Assembly (NCBI RefSeq): GCF_000969605.1
Contig: NZ_JZUE01000027.1
Coordinates: 1-64,000, forward strand
Reading direction: 5' to 3'
From: Aquincola tertiaricarbonis
Lineage (GTDB): Bacteria; Pseudomonadota; Gammaproteobacteria; Burkholderiales; Burkholderiaceae_C
Length of the DNA stretch: 64,000 bases
Shown here: positions 32,606 through 43,000 of the stretch, one piece after another
How the letters are laid out: each line of letters begins with the position of its first letter
Position numbering within the stretch: the first letter of the stretch is position 1
Translations under genes and position numbers: made by a program
The notes under the pieces: generated by a model
Databases searched by the model: none
Told to the model about the DNA's origin: nothing
Seen by the model: the letters and a program-made list of their open reading frames with translations, nothing else

Positions 32606-34963
32606 GGGCACCCGCGCGGAATGCGCCTGCGCCGTCCAGCGGTGCACCACCGACAGCAGCTGCTGCGCCACCACCGGCTTGGTGAGGAAGTCGTTCATGC
32701 CCACCGCCAGGCAGGCGGCGCGGTCCTCCGCGAAGGCATTGGCCGTCAGCGCCACCACCGGGATGGTGGTGTTGTGCGGCCCGGCCGCCCCGTTGCGGAT
32801 GCGGCGGGTGACCTCCAGCCCGTCCATGTCGGGCATCTGCCAGTCCATCAGCACCAGGTCGAAGCGGTGCTCGCGCAGCAGGCCCAGCGCACTGCGGCCG
32901 TCGCCGGCAGCCTCCACCCGCAGGCCGGCATTGCTCAGCATGGCCATGACGATCATCTGGTTGGTGGGATCGTCGTCCACCACCAGCAGCCGGCGGCTGC
33001 TGCCCGCCTGAAGCGGCAGCAGCGTCTGCGCCGGCGCCGCCGTGGCCGCCGGCGGCAGGCGCTGCGCATCCCGGTGGCGGCCCAGGCGGCTGACCAGCGC
33101 GGCCCGCAGCACCGGCTTGAGCACGCTGCGCGGCAGCTGCATGTGCTCCCGCGCCATTTCCACCGCATGCGATTGCGCGTCGTTCATCGCGATCACCCGC
33201 TCGGGGTCGATGACGTCGGCACAGTGCTCCAGCAGGCCCCAGGCCTCGGGCGATTCGGCGGCCACCAGCAGCCAGGGCGGCTCGGCGGCCTCGTCCGGCG
33301 CCATGGCCGCGCGCAGGTCGGCTGCATCGGCCACCCGGCGGCTGGGGATGCGCATGCGTTGCAGCATGGCCTGCAGGGCCTCGGCGCTGGCGTCGTGCGG
33401 CTCGAAGAACACCACCTGCTGCACGGCCGGCCGGGCGGGCGGCTGGGCCACGGCGGCCGCCTGCGGCGGCGCGCCCGGCAGCAGGATGTCGAAGCTGAAG
33501 GTGGAGCCCTGGCCCGGCCGGCTGCGCACCGTGATGTCGCCGCCCATCGCCCGCACCAGCTCGCGCGAGATGGTCAGGCCCAGGCCGGTGCCGCCGAAGC
33601 GGCGGGTGGTGGCTTCGTCGGCCTGCGCGAAGGGCTGGAAGATGTCGCGCGTGGCGCCCAGGTCCATGCCCACGCCGGTGTCGCTCACCTCGAAGCGCAC
33701 CCGGTCGCTGCCGCTGCCGCACACCCGCATCACCACGTCGCCGGCGGGCGTGAACTTCACCGCGTTGCCCAGCAGGTTCAGCAGCACCTGGCGCAGCCGC
33801 ATCGGATCGCCCTGCCGCCAGGCGCCCAGCTGCGGCTCGATCACCACCGCCATGGCCAGCCCGCCGGCGCGTGCGGCCACCGAGGCGGTGGCCACCGCCG
33901 CTTCCACGCAGTCCACCAGGTTGAAGGCCTCGTGCGACAGCGTGAGCGCGCCGGATTCGATGCGCGCCACGTCCAGCACGTTCTCGATCAGCGCCAGCAG
34001 GTTGGCGCCGCTCTGGCCGATGGTCTCGATCAGGTGCGCGCGGTGCGTGGCGTCGCTGCCCTGCTGCAGCAGCTGCGCCGCGCCCAGCACCGCGTTCAGC
34101 GGCGTGCGCAGCTCATGGCTCATGTTGGCCAGGAAGCGGGTCTTGGCCAGCGAGGCGGCCTCGGCCCGTTCCTTCTCCTGCGCCAGTTCCTGCGTCCGGC
34201 GGGCCACGCGCTCCTCCAGCGTGCGGTTGGCGTTCTCCAGCGCATCGTCGCGCTGCTGCACCTGGTCCAGCATCTCGTTGAAGGCGCGGATGGCCTGGCC
34301 GACCTCGTCCTTGCCGTCGCCGTGGATGCGGCGCGAGTAGTCGCGCTGCTCGGCGATGCGCGAGGCGGTGCGGGCCAGGGCCGTCACCGGCCCGGTGATG
34401 CGCCCGGCGATGCGGCGCACCATCGGCAGGCTCACCATCAGCACCAGCAGCTGCACGCCCACCAGCGCGGCCGCGCCGGCCAGCAGCTGGCGAAGGCCCT
34501 GCAGCCGGTCCAGCTCCACCACCACGCGGCCCAGCCGGTCGTTGCCGGCCATCACCGGCGCCTGTGCCACCAGGCAGCCGAATCCCTCGCGCGGGGCGCT
34601 GGCGGGCTTCAGGCCGGCGGCGCGGTAGCTGGCGCGCACCGCGTTGCCGGCATCGTGCAGCCAGGCGCCGCGCACGTTGCTGCGCACCCGCAGCACGGCC
34701 AGCGTCTCGTTGGCGGCCTGCAGGTCGCCAAAGGCCAGCGGCGCCTCCAGCGCGAAGGCGATGGTGCGGGCCAGTTCCTCGGCCTCCCCGCGCATGCCAC
34801 GTTCCTGGAACCACACGGCCACCGTCAGCATGGCCAGCAGCGACAGCATCGCGGTCAGCGACGAGGCGGCCACGAACAGGCGCGGCAGCCGCCGGCGCAG
34901 CGGCAGGTGGCCCGAGCGGTTCCACCAGGCCTCGACCGGGGCGGGAAGCAGGGGCCGCTTCAT
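32573..34963 (-). CDS. Hybrid sensor histidine kinase with HAMP and receiver domains
   Basis: A 796-residue inner-membrane kinase. TM1 is about 31-52, a periplasmic CHASE8-like sensor spans about 53-155, and TM2 is about 160-181. A HAMP domain (about 182-240) and a coiled coil precede HisKA with His283 in ANMSHELRTPLN. HATPase motifs are NLLGNAVKFTP, DTGVGM and FGGTGLGLTI. A degenerate receiver-like segment follows (about 520-640). The C-terminal true receiver has LLVVDDDPTNQ, VLMDWQMPDMDG and TKPV. Its ATG overlaps the YfiR gene stop as ATGA. YfiR-like periplasmic proteins usually bind the sensor domain of an inner-membrane partner; here this kinase is the partner. Confidence 0.92.
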   Translation of the reverse strand: MKRPLLPAPVEAWWNRSGHLPLRRRLPRLFVAASSLTAMLSLLAMLTVAVWFQERGMRGEAEELARTIAFALEAPLAFGDLQAANETLAVLRVRSNVRGAWLHDAGNAVRASYRAAGLKPASAPREGFGCLVAQAPVMAGNDRLGRVVVELDRLQGLRQLLAGAAALVGVQLLVLMVSLPMVRRIAGRITGPVTALARTASRIAEQRDYSRRIHGDGKDEVGQAIRAFNEMLDQVQQRDDALENANRTLEERVARRTQELAQEKERAEAASLAKTRFLANMSHELRTPLNAVLGAAQLLQQGSDATHRAHLIETIGQSGANLLALIENVLDVARIESGALTLSHEAFNLVDCVEAAVATASVAARAGGLAMAVVIEPQLGAWRQGDPMRLRQVLLNLLGNAVKFTPAGDVVMRVCGSGSDRVRFEVSDTGVGMDLGATRDIFQPFAQADEATTRRFGGTGLGLTISRELVRAMGGDITVRSRPGQGSTFSFDILLPGAPPQAAAVAQPPARPAVQQVVFFEPHDASAEALQAMLQRMRIPSRRVADAADLRAAMAPDEAAEPPWLLVAAESPEAWGLLEHCADVIDPERVIAMNDAQSHAVEMAREHMQLPRSVLKPVLRAALVSRLGRHRDAQRLPPAATAAPAQTLLPLQAGSSRRLLVVDDDPTNQMIVMAMLSNAGLRVEAAGDGRSALGLLREHRFDLVLMDWQMPDMDGLEVTRRIRNGAAGPHNTTIPVVALTANAFAEDRAACLAVGMNDFLTKPVVAQQLLSVVHRWTAQAHSARVPSAEDGPARVQ

Positions 34964-35502
34964 TTGCGCAGCACCTCGCGCGCCAGCTTGAGTGCACCGG
35001 CGCGCACGGCGATGCCGGCCCGCTGCACCGCGGCCAGGTTGACGTCGAAGCGCAGCGCGTCGTTGACCACCACCACCTCCACCATGCCGCCGCCGCTGGC
35101 GAAGCCGTCGATCTGCGCCATGGTGAGCACCGGTTCCTCCGCCTGCGGCAGGGCCGGCGCGGCGCGGCGCGGCGCGCTGTCGTCGATGTAGAGCAGGTGG
35201 CAGCGCTCGGCGCCGGGCCGTGGCGCCAGCAGCACCAGCTGCAGCGGCGGGCCGGCGGCGGCGCCGGCGGCCTGGCGGCGGAAGGCATCGGCCACGGCCG
35301 GGCTGTCCTGCGCCACGCACAGTTGCAGCGGCGTGTCGTCGGCGGCGAAGGTGCCGGCCGGCCATTGCACGAAGCGGGCGAAGGTGGTCACCAGCCGGGC
35401 CTTGGCCACTGCATCGCTGCCGGCGGACTGGGCGCGCAGGGCGGCCGGGCTGGCCGCCAGCGCGGCGCACAGCAGTGCGCGGGAGAGGTACTGCGTGGCC
35501 AT
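34960..35502 (-). CDS. YfiR (DUF4154) family periplasmic protein
   Basis: A 180-residue secreted protein with a signal peptide (residues about 1-25). The YfiR/DUF4154 core is seen as KARLVTTFARFVQWPAGTFAADDTPLQLCVAQ, then CHLLYIDDS, MAQIDGFASGGGMVEVVVVNDALRFDVNLAAV and GIAVRAGALKLAREV. The single Cys residues in LCVAQ and CHLLY match those that form a disulphide in the family. YfiR represses YfiN in Pseudomonas; here it stands between a TonB receptor and a hybrid kinase, one base from the former and overlapping the latter. Confidence 0.9.
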   Translation of the reverse strand: MATQYLSRALLCAALAASPAALRAQSAGSDAVAKARLVTTFARFVQWPAGTFAADDTPLQLCVAQDSPAVADAFRRQAAGAAAGPPLQLVLLAPRPGAERCHLLYIDDSAPRRAAPALPQAEEPVLTMAQIDGFASGGGMVEVVVVNDALRFDVNLAAVQRAGIAVRAGALKLAREVLRK

Positions 35503-35503
35503 G

Positions 35504-37525
35504 TCAGAACCGCCGGCCGATCTGCAGCTGCCAGCTGCGGCCGTCCTGCTGCAGCCGGTCCTGCCGATGCTCGGGGCCGGCCGGGTCGTCATAGGCACGG
35601 TCCAGCAGGTTGTACAGGGTCACGCTGCCTTCCCACGGGCTGCCGGGCGGCGCCCATCGCAGCCGGCCGTTGAGCCGCAGGTAGGCGCCGACGGTGGCGC
35701 CGGCCAGGGTGCGGCGCTCGCCCACATGCACCGCGTTCAACCCCAGGCCCAGGCCGGGCAGCAGCGGCAGCGGTGCGGTGAGCGCCAGCTTGGCCAGCCG
35801 GTGCGGTGCGTTGCTCAGGTCGGCGCCGGTCTGTGCATCGTGGGCACGCTGCCAGCTCACGCTGGCACGCAGCTGCATGCCGCGCCGCGAGACCCAGCTG
35901 GCCTCCACGTCGGCACCGGCCGCATGCACGCCGCCACGGTTGGTGTAGACCAGGCGGCCATCGTCCTCGCTCACCAGCTCGATCACCCGCGACATGCGGG
36001 TGCGGTGCACCGCGGCCTGCCACTGCCAGGCTTCCGCCGGGCGCCACAGCACCACCAGCTCGTTGGAGCGCAGCGCCTCCACCCGCAGGGCCTGCGGGCG
36101 GCGCTGCACCTCGTCCTCGTAGTAGAGCTCGCTGAAGTTGGGCTCGCGGTAGGCCTGGCCGGTGAGCCACTTGAAGGTCCAGGCCGGCGTGGCCGCCCAG
36201 CTGGCGCCCAGCCGGGGGCTGAGGCCGTTGCTGCCGTCGGTGCGGCGGTCGGTGCGCAGGCCCAGCGTCAGCTGCAGGCCGGGGCGCAGCGTCCATTCGT
36301 CGTTGGCATACAGGCCCACGCGGTGGGCGGTGCCGCTGAAGGTGGCGGCGCTCGGCTCGCCGGCCTCCAGGTTGTCCAGGTCGATGCGCTGGCGGTAGTT
36401 GCGCTGGCCTTCCACGCCCAGGGTGATGCGGTGGCCGGCCAGGCCGCTCCAGCGCCAGCGCAGCTCGCCGCCCAGCCAGCGGGCGTCGTTGCGGTTGCGG
36501 CTGTAGAAGTCGCCGTCGTCGCCATACAGCGCGGTGGAGTCGAAGCCGTAGCGGGAATGGTTGAGCAGCACGTCCAGCGCCGCCTCGGGGCCCAGGCTGC
36601 GGGTGTAGGCGGCACCCAGCGTCACATAGCTGTCGGTCCAGGGCGCCGGCGTGCCGAAGGTGGCGTCGTAGGCGCCGGTGGGCAGCTCCTTGCGCCGCTG
36701 CGACACGGCCAGCGACAGGCTCAGGCCGCCCTGCTGCAGCTTGGCGAAGAGCTTGTCGGCGCGCTCGCCGTCCTGCCCCTGCACGCGGCCGCGCGGGTTG
36801 TCCTCGGTGGCGTATTCGGCGTAGTGCAGGGTGCCGCCGGCGCGGTGCTCGGTGGCCGCGCCCAGCAGCAGGCGGGCGGCGCCCAGCGTGCCGCCCCAGC
36901 TGGCAGTGAGCCGCCGCTGACGCTCGCTGCCCACCGCCAGGCCGGCCTGCGCACCGGCCAGCTGCGAGGGCGAGCGGGTGATGACGTTGACCACCCCGGC
37001 CACCGCATTGCTGCCGTACAGCGCCGAGCCGGGGCCGGGAATGAACTCCACGCGGTCGATCAGCGAGACGTCGATCGGGAACTCCCGGTCCATCGACGCC
37101 GATTCGTACAGCGCGTCGTTGGCCCGCACGCCGTCCACCAGCACCAGCAGGCGCGAGGTGTAGTCGCCCGGGCGGGTGATGCCGCGCAGCCCCACGTAGC
37201 TGTAGGCCCGGTCGTAGCGCAGGTGCACGCCGGGCATGCTCTCCAGCACCTCGCCCAGCGTGCGGTAGCCCTGCGCCAGGATCTCGCCGCCGGTGCGCAC
37301 CACGGCGGCGCCCGGCGCGGTGGCCAGGTCCTCGTCGCGCTTGCTGGCCGCGCCCAGCCGGCTGCTGCCGTACACCGGCTGGGCCAGCACGGCGGCCAGG
37401 TCGTCGGTGGTGGGTTCGTCCGCCGGCGCGGCGGGCTGGGCGGTGGCGCCCAGCGCGCAGGCCAGGCCCAGGGCGCAGGCGGTTCGGCGGGCAGCCAGGG
37501 AGCGGTGGAGGGGGAGGTCGGTCAC
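35504..37525 (-). CDS. TonB-dependent outer-membrane receptor
   Basis: A 673-residue receptor. After a signal peptide comes a plug domain (GGEILAQGYRTLGEVLESMPGV, RLLVLVDGVRAND, DRVEFIPGPGSALYGSNAVAGVVNVIT; residues about 75-195), then a 22-strand-type barrel ending in QLQIGRRF with C-terminal Phe. A TonB box may lie near SSRLGAASK. The plug is of the BtuB/FecA/IutA kind. The start is GTG at 37525, with no ATG near. It is the first gene of the receptor-YfiR-kinase operon. Substrate unknown. Confidence 0.9.
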   Translation of the reverse strand: MTDLPLHRSLAARRTACALGLACALGATAQPAAPADEPTTDDLAAVLAQPVYGSSRLGAASKRDEDLATAPGAAVVRTGGEILAQGYRTLGEVLESMPGVHLRYDRAYSYVGLRGITRPGDYTSRLLVLVDGVRANDALYESASMDREFPIDVSLIDRVEFIPGPGSALYGSNAVAGVVNVITRSPSQLAGAQAGLAVGSERQRRLTASWGGTLGAARLLLGAATEHRAGGTLHYAEYATEDNPRGRVQGQDGERADKLFAKLQQGGLSLSLAVSQRRKELPTGAYDATFGTPAPWTDSYVTLGAAYTRSLGPEAALDVLLNHSRYGFDSTALYGDDGDFYSRNRNDARWLGGELRWRWSGLAGHRITLGVEGQRNYRQRIDLDNLEAGEPSAATFSGTAHRVGLYANDEWTLRPGLQLTLGLRTDRRTDGSNGLSPRLGASWAATPAWTFKWLTGQAYREPNFSELYYEDEVQRRPQALRVEALRSNELVVLWRPAEAWQWQAAVHRTRMSRVIELVSEDDGRLVYTNRGGVHAAGADVEASWVSRRGMQLRASVSWQRAHDAQTGADLSNAPHRLAKLALTAPLPLLPGLGLGLNAVHVGERRTLAGATVGAYLRLNGRLRWAPPGSPWEGSVTLYNLLDRAYDDPAGPEHRQDRLQQDGRSWQLQIGRRF

Positions 37526-37760
37526 AGACTGCTTCGCGGCGGGGGGCGGGCACCGGCGCGGTGCACCGGTGTGTGAACTCCGTCATCGGGAGCGGCCACC
37601 GGCTCTTGATCGGCCATCCTGTAAGCGTTGTGCGCTTCGTGACGGAATTGGCATGTCGCCGTCAGCGCCGGCGTCGATGCAGGCAACAAGGGCCGCAAAG
37701 CCGCGCGATTCTGGGTTTGCGGCCACTCAAGCGGCGCGGCCCGGGGCCGAAACCTCAGCC

Positions 37761-38261
37761 ATGGACACCTGCGACCCCGCCTTCGCCCCCTCCTTCCACG
37801 ACCACCGGGGCGGCCGCCAGCACCGCTTCATGGAATCGGCCGACATCAATGCGGCCTTCCGGGAGGTGTTCCGGCCGCTGCGCAGCAACATCCGACGCGG
37901 CCTGAGCGTGATGGGGCAGGTGTACGGCATCGAGATGGACACCTGCATCCCCGGCGAGATGCTGGCCACGGTGTGGATCCCGCCGGCCAGCCGCGGCATC
38001 GACGATGCCGCCACGCTGGAGGACGCCCAGCGCCGCCGCATGCTGTTCGCCCGCCTGTACGGCGAGCGCCGGCCCGAGGCGCTGTTCGCCTACGTCACCG
38101 AGCGCCGCACCGGCTACCGGCAGTCGGTGCTGTATGTGGAGATCGTGTCCGAGGACGGCATCTTCGCGGCCGAATACCCGGTGGAAGTGGGCGGCGGATG
38201 GAAGCGGCGCGAGCTGCGCGCCGTGCCGCACCGGCGCCTGGACCCGGTGACCTCGGCCTGA
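37761..38261 (+). CDS. Hypothetical protein
   Basis: A 166-residue soluble protein without a recognised family. The body (MESADINAAFREVFRPLRSN, RRGLSVMGQVYGIEMDTCIPGEML, AYVTERRTGYRQSVLYVEIVS) looks folded, with a C-terminal beta-rich half. The ATG at 37761 is used; the frame is open upstream to about 37293 but there it runs antisense to the TonB receptor gene. An internal ATG at 37830 is another option. The 235 bp between it and the TonB gene are AT-richer and hold an imperfect inverted pair (37576-37585 against 37640-37649). Confidence 0.65.
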   Translation: MDTCDPAFAPSFHDHRGGRQHRFMESADINAAFREVFRPLRSNIRRGLSVMGQVYGIEMDTCIPGEMLATVWIPPASRGIDDAATLEDAQRRRMLFARLYGERRPEALFAYVTERRTGYRQSVLYVEIVSEDGIFAAEYPVEVGGGWKRRELRAVPHRRLDPVTSA

Positions 38262-38266
38262 CGGCA

Positions 38267-38283
38267 GGGCGCCACCGGCGCCC
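38267..38283. terminator. Convergent hairpin terminator candidate
   Basis: GGGCGCC, loop ACC, GGCGCCC: a perfect seven-pair stem between the stop of the hypothetical gene at 38261 and the stop of acdS at 38286. A shared bidirectional terminator is likely, although there is no T-tract. Confidence 0.5.
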
Positions 38284-38285
38284 GC

Positions 38286-39302
38286 TCAGCCGTTGCGGAA
38301 CAGGAAGCTGTAGGCGTTCAACGCCGGCACGCCGCCCAGGTGGGCATACAGCACGCGCGAGCCGGCCGGGAAGGCTTTCTGGCGCACCAGCTCGATCATC
38401 CCGTGCATCGACTTGCCCTCGTACACCGGGTCGGTGAGCATGCCCTCGGTGCGGGCGCACAGGCGGATGGCCTCCAGCGTGCCGTCGTTCGGCAGGCCGT
38501 ACTCCGGGCCGCCGTATTCGGTGTGCAGCACCACGTCGGCCGCGGTGATCTCGCGGCCCAGGTCCACCAGCTCGGCGGTGTGGCGGGCGATGCGCAGGAT
38601 CTGCGCATGCGTTTTCTCGGGCTTGGCCGAGGCGTCGATGCCGATCACGCGGTCGGCCCGGCCATCGGCCGCGAAGCCCACCACCATGCCGGCCTGGGTG
38701 CTGCCGGTGACCGAGCACACCACGATGTAGTCGAAGCGGAAGCCCAGCTCGGCCTCCTGCGCCCGCACCTCCTCGGCAAAGCCGACGAAGCCCAGTCCGC
38801 CCAGCGGATGCTCCGAGCAGCCGGCCGGGATGGGGAAGGGCTTGCCGCCAGCGCGGCGCACATCCTCCATCGCCTGCTCCCAGCTCGGGCGGATGCCGAT
38901 GTCGAAGCCGGCCGCGTCCAGCCGCACGTCGGCACCCAGGATGCGCGACATCTCGATGTTGCCCACGCGGTCGTACACCGCGTCGGAATAGTTGACCCAG
39001 TTCTCCTGCACCAGCACGCACTTCAGGCCCAGGTGCGCGGCCACCGCGGCCACCTGGCGCGTCTGGTTGCTCTGGATGCCGCCGATGGACACCAGCGTGT
39101 CGCAGCCCTGGGCCAGCGCTTCGGGGATGAGGTATTCGAGCTTGCGGGTCTTGTTGCCGCCGAAGGCCAGGCCGCTGTTGCAGTCCTCGCGCTTGGCATA
39201 GAGCTGCACCTCGCCGCCCAGGTGGGCCGACAGGCGCGGCAGCGGCTGGATGGGCGTGGGCCCGAAGGTGAGTGGATGGCGGGGAAAGCGCTGCAGGTTC
39301 AT
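38286..39302 (-). CDS. acdS: 1-aminocyclopropane-1-carboxylate deaminase
   Basis: A 338-residue PLP enzyme that opens the cyclopropane ring of ACC, the plant ethylene precursor, to 2-oxobutyrate and ammonia. Length and numbering equal those of Pseudomonas AcdS. All diagnostic residues are present at the expected positions: Lys51 (GGNKTRK), Ser78 (GGIQSNQ), Tyr268, Tyr294, Glu295 and Leu322. Glu295 and Leu322 separate true ACC deaminases from D-cysteine desulfhydrase-like paralogues. It is divergent from its Lrp-type regulator. The gene is a mark of plant-associated or plant-residue-using bacteria. Confidence 0.96.
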   Translation of the reverse strand: MNLQRFPRHPLTFGPTPIQPLPRLSAHLGGEVQLYAKREDCNSGLAFGGNKTRKLEYLIPEALAQGCDTLVSIGGIQSNQTRQVAAVAAHLGLKCVLVQENWVNYSDAVYDRVGNIEMSRILGADVRLDAAGFDIGIRPSWEQAMEDVRRAGGKPFPIPAGCSEHPLGGLGFVGFAEEVRAQEAELGFRFDYIVVCSVTGSTQAGMVVGFAADGRADRVIGIDASAKPEKTHAQILRIARHTAELVDLGREITAADVVLHTEYGGPEYGLPNDGTLEAIRLCARTEGMLTDPVYEGKSMHGMIELVRQKAFPAGSRVLYAHLGGVPALNAYSFLFRNG

Positions 39303-39344
39303 GGCGGCCGGAAGGTGGGTTGACGGTGCCTGGAATGCTAGGCA

Positions 39345-39365
39345 CAAGCTCGGTTAACGTGCTTG
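39345..39365. promoter_or_regulatory. Candidate AcdR/Lrp operator CAAGC-N11-GCTTG
   Basis: A perfect dyad, CAAGC, eleven bases with GTTAAC at the centre, GCTTG, in the 138-bp gap between acdS and acdR. It stands 43-63 bases upstream of the acdS start, a good position for activation by the Lrp-type regulator. A further ACAAGCT occurs downstream near 39394. Confidence 0.5.
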
Positions 39366-39440
39366 CGTCATGAGGACCCGTGGCGCAGCTTTGGTACAAG
39401 CTGGGCGTGTTTTCCCGAATCGCGTTTCGCTGAACCCACC

Positions 39441-39941
39441 ATGTGCGCAACAAAAGTTCGTCTGCCCGAGAAGCCGCCCACCACGGTGCTCGACCGCACC
39501 GACAAGGCCATCCTGCGGGCGCTGCAGCGGGATGCGTCGGTGTCGAACGTGGCGCTGGCCGCCAAGGTCAATCTGAGCGCACCGGCCTGCCTGCGCCGGG
39601 TGGAGCGGCTGAAGCAGGCCGGGCTGATCACCGCGACCGTGGCGCTGCTGAATCCGCAGGCGCTGGACGCCGGCATGCTGGTGATGATCGGCGTGGTGCT
39701 GGACCGCAGCACGCCCGATTCCTTCGCCGCCTTCGAGAAGGCCGCGGCCAAGGTCAGCGGCTGCATGGAGTGCCACGTGATCACCGGCGAGTTCGACTAC
39801 TTCATGCTGCTGCGCACGCGGGACAACGACAGCTTCAACCGCCTGCATGCCGAGCAGCTGCTGCACCTGCCCGGCGTGCGCCAGATCCGCAGCTTCATCG
39901 GGCTGCGGCAGGTGCTGTCGACGACGCAGCTGCCGCTGTAG
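39441..39941 (+). CDS. acdR: Lrp/AsnC-family regulator of ACC deaminase
   Basis: A 166-residue Lrp/AsnC protein. The helix-turn-helix is at about residues 18-70 (LDRTDKAILRALQRDASVSN, VNLSAPACLRRVERLKQAG), followed by a RAM effector domain (MLVMIGVVLDRS, VSGCMECHVITGEFDYFMLLRTRD). Divergent location from acdS is the standard acdR-acdS arrangement, in which AcdR octamers activate acdS when ACC is present. The ATG at 39441 gives a normal N-terminus; an earlier in-frame GTG would overlap the operator region. Confidence 0.92.
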   Translation: MCATKVRLPEKPPTTVLDRTDKAILRALQRDASVSNVALAAKVNLSAPACLRRVERLKQAGLITATVALLNPQALDAGMLVMIGVVLDRSTPDSFAAFEKAAAKVSGCMECHVITGEFDYFMLLRTRDNDSFNRLHAEQLLHLPGVRQIRSFIGLRQVLSTTQLPL

Positions 39942-40051
39942 CGGGTGCGGTCACACGGGTGCCGGCAAGGGTGGTGGCACGGGCCATGCAGGCAGTCGGC
40001 AGAGCTTAACGCCGGCTCGCCGCCGTCGTCCCCGCCGTACCAAGGACCCCG

Positions 40052-43000
40052 ATGTCGCGCCTGTTCGCCCGCTTTCTCGCCCGCCTGTCCGTGGGCCGCA
40101 AACTGCTGCTGATCTACCTGCTGGACCTCACCGCCGTCATCTACATCAGCGGCATCCTCATCAACGAGAAGTTCATCGCCATCGACTTCGCCCGCAAGGA
40201 GGAAGCCGGCATCGCCTACATCGCCGAGACGGCCGACGTGCTGGTGGCGCTGGCCCGCGGCGGCGTGGGCACGGGGCCGCAGCCGCAGGCCGGGGCGCCC
40301 GGCTGGGCGCCGCTGGCGCAGGCCGTGGCCATCACCGAGGCCCGCCACGGGCCCGGCATGCGCAGCGCCGAGCCCGCCGCCGCCCTGCAGGCCCTGCTGG
40401 CCGCGCTGGAGCCGCGGCCCGCGCCGGCCGCGCTCACCCAGGCGCTGGAGCAGGGGCGGGCGCTGGTCACGCGGGTGGGCAACCAGTCCAACCTCATCCT
40501 GGACCCCGACCTGGACAGCTACTACAGCATGTCCCTGGTGCTGCTGCGCTACCCCGAACTGCTGGGCGTGCTGGACCAGATCGGCACCCAGCTGCGCCCC
40601 GGCGGCGCCGGCGCTCGGGCGGGCAGTGGGCCGCGCTCGCAGTACCTGGTGCTGGAAGGCCAGCTGGATGCGGTGGCGCAGGGCATCGCCTCCGACCTGG
40701 CCGAGGCGGTGGCCGCCAGCACGCCGGCGCTGCGGCTGTCGCTGGACCCGGCGCAGGCCCGGCTGGCCGCGGCCATCGAGGGCCTGCGCCGCGCCTCGCG
40801 CGCCTACATCGACGACGGCGCCACCGACGACCGTCTGCGGGCAGTGCACCTGGCCCAGCATGAGCTGCTGGACGAGCTGCACCAGGCCTGGCGGCTGGGC
40901 GTGCAACAGCTGTCGCGGCTGCTGGCGCAGCGCATCGACGGCCTGTACACCCGCATGTGGCTGCACCTGGGCACGGCGCTGGTGCTGCTGCTGGCCATCC
41001 TGTCGCTGGTGTACGGCGTGGCGCGGCAGATCGCGGTGCCGCTGCGCCGGCTGGCCGGCGTGGCCGACGAGGTGCGCCGCACCGGCGATCCGCGGTTGCG
41101 CGCCCATTGGGTGAGCCAGGACGAGATCGGCCGCCTGGTGCTGGCCTTCAACGACATGCTGGCCCAGCTGGACCGGGAGCGCACCGCGCAGCAGGAGCTG
41201 GCCGCCAGCGCCCGCGCAGCCGAGGCCCAGCGCGCGCTGGTGGAAAGCACGCCCATCCCGCTGATGGTCACCGCCATCCCCGGCCACGAGGTGCTGCATG
41301 CCAATCCGCCGGCCGAGGCCTGGCTTAATGGCCGCCGCACCGATCCCTGGGCCGTGGGCCTGGAGCCGCCGGTGCGGGCGCACTTCTTCCAGCAGCTGGC
41401 CGACCGCGACGCGGTGCATGAATTCGAGGTGCGCTGGCTGGGCAGCGGCGCGCCCACCTGGGCGGTGCTCAGCGCGCGCCGCGTGGCCTACCAGGGCCGC
41501 GACGCGGTGATCACGGTGTTCTCGCCGATCAACCACCTGAAGCTCATGCGCCGCCGGCTGGAGCTGTGGGCCAAGGTGTTCGAGGCCTCCACCGAGGCCA
41601 TCCTGATCGTGGATGCCGACCGCCGCATCCTCACCACCAACCTGTCCTTCCACAAGGCCACGGGCTACGAGCTGCAGGACGTGGTGGGCGAGAGCCCGCG
41701 CCTGCTGCTGGGCCAGGGCAGCGCGCCCGACTTCGCCGAGCAGATGTGGCGCACCGTGGCCCGCCGCGGCACCTGGCAGGGCGAGCTGGCGGTGCGCCGG
41801 CGCGACGGCAGCGAGTACCCGGCCTGGATGATGGTGAGCCCGGTGCGCGAAGGCCCCGGCGCCCGCGGCGAGGTGACGCACTACATCTTCACCTCCATCG
41901 ACATCGGCGACCGCAAGAAGAGCGAGGCCCGCATCCAGTTCCTGGCGCAGCACGACGTGCTGACCGAGCTGCCCAACCGCAGCCTGTGCATCGAGCGGCT
42001 GCGCATGGCGCTGCAACAGGCCCGGCGCAGCGGGCAGAAGGTGGCGGTGATGTTCATCGACCTGGACCGCTTCAAGACCATCAACGACACGCTGGGCCAC
42101 CACATCGGCGACGGCCTGCTGCGCAGCGTGGCGCGGCGGCTGCTGGAGGCGGTGCGCGCGGGCGACACCGTCAGCCGGCTGGGCGGCGACGAGTTCGTGG
42201 TGGTGCTGGCCGGCGTGGACAGCGTGGACGAGGTGACGCAGGTGGTGGAGCAGCGGCTGATCCCGCGCATCCGCCAGCCGCATGTGGTGGATGGGGCGGA
42301 GCTGAACGTGTCCTGCAGCGTGGGCATCGCGCTGGCGCCCGACGACGCCACCGACATCGACGAGCTGATGCGGCATGCCGACACCGCCATGTACCAGGCC
42401 AAGGCCGGCGGCCGCAATGCCAGCGCCTTCTTCACCGCCGAGATGACCGAGCGCGCGCTGCAGCGCCACCGCATCGAGGCGGCGCTGCGCCGCGCCATCG
42501 ACGGCGGCGGCCTGCAGCTGGCCTGGCAGCCGCGGGTGCATGCGCACAGCGGCCAGGCGGTGGGGCTGGAGGGCCTGCTGCGCTGGCACAGCCCGGAGCT
42601 GGGCCCCATGAGCCCCTCGGTGTTCGTGCCCATCGCCGAGGAGACCGGCCTGGTGGTGCCCATGGGTGCGTGGGTGATCGAGGAGGCCTGCGCGCAGATC
42701 GCCCGCTGGCGCACGCAAGGGCTGCCGCCGCTGAACGTGTCCATCAACCTGTCGGCGCCGCAGCTGCAGGACCCGCGGCTGCTGCAGACGCTGGCCGACA
42801 GCCTGCAGCGGCATGCGGTGCCGCCCGGCGGGCTGGAGCTGGAGCTGACCGAATCCATGCTGATGGACCGCGCCGACAGCACCCTGCAGACCATGCAGGC
42901 CATCCGCCAGCTGGGCGTGGGCCTGGCGATCGACGACTTCGGCACCGGCTACTCCAGCCTCAACTACCTCAACCGCTTTCCCATCAACAAGCTGAAGATC

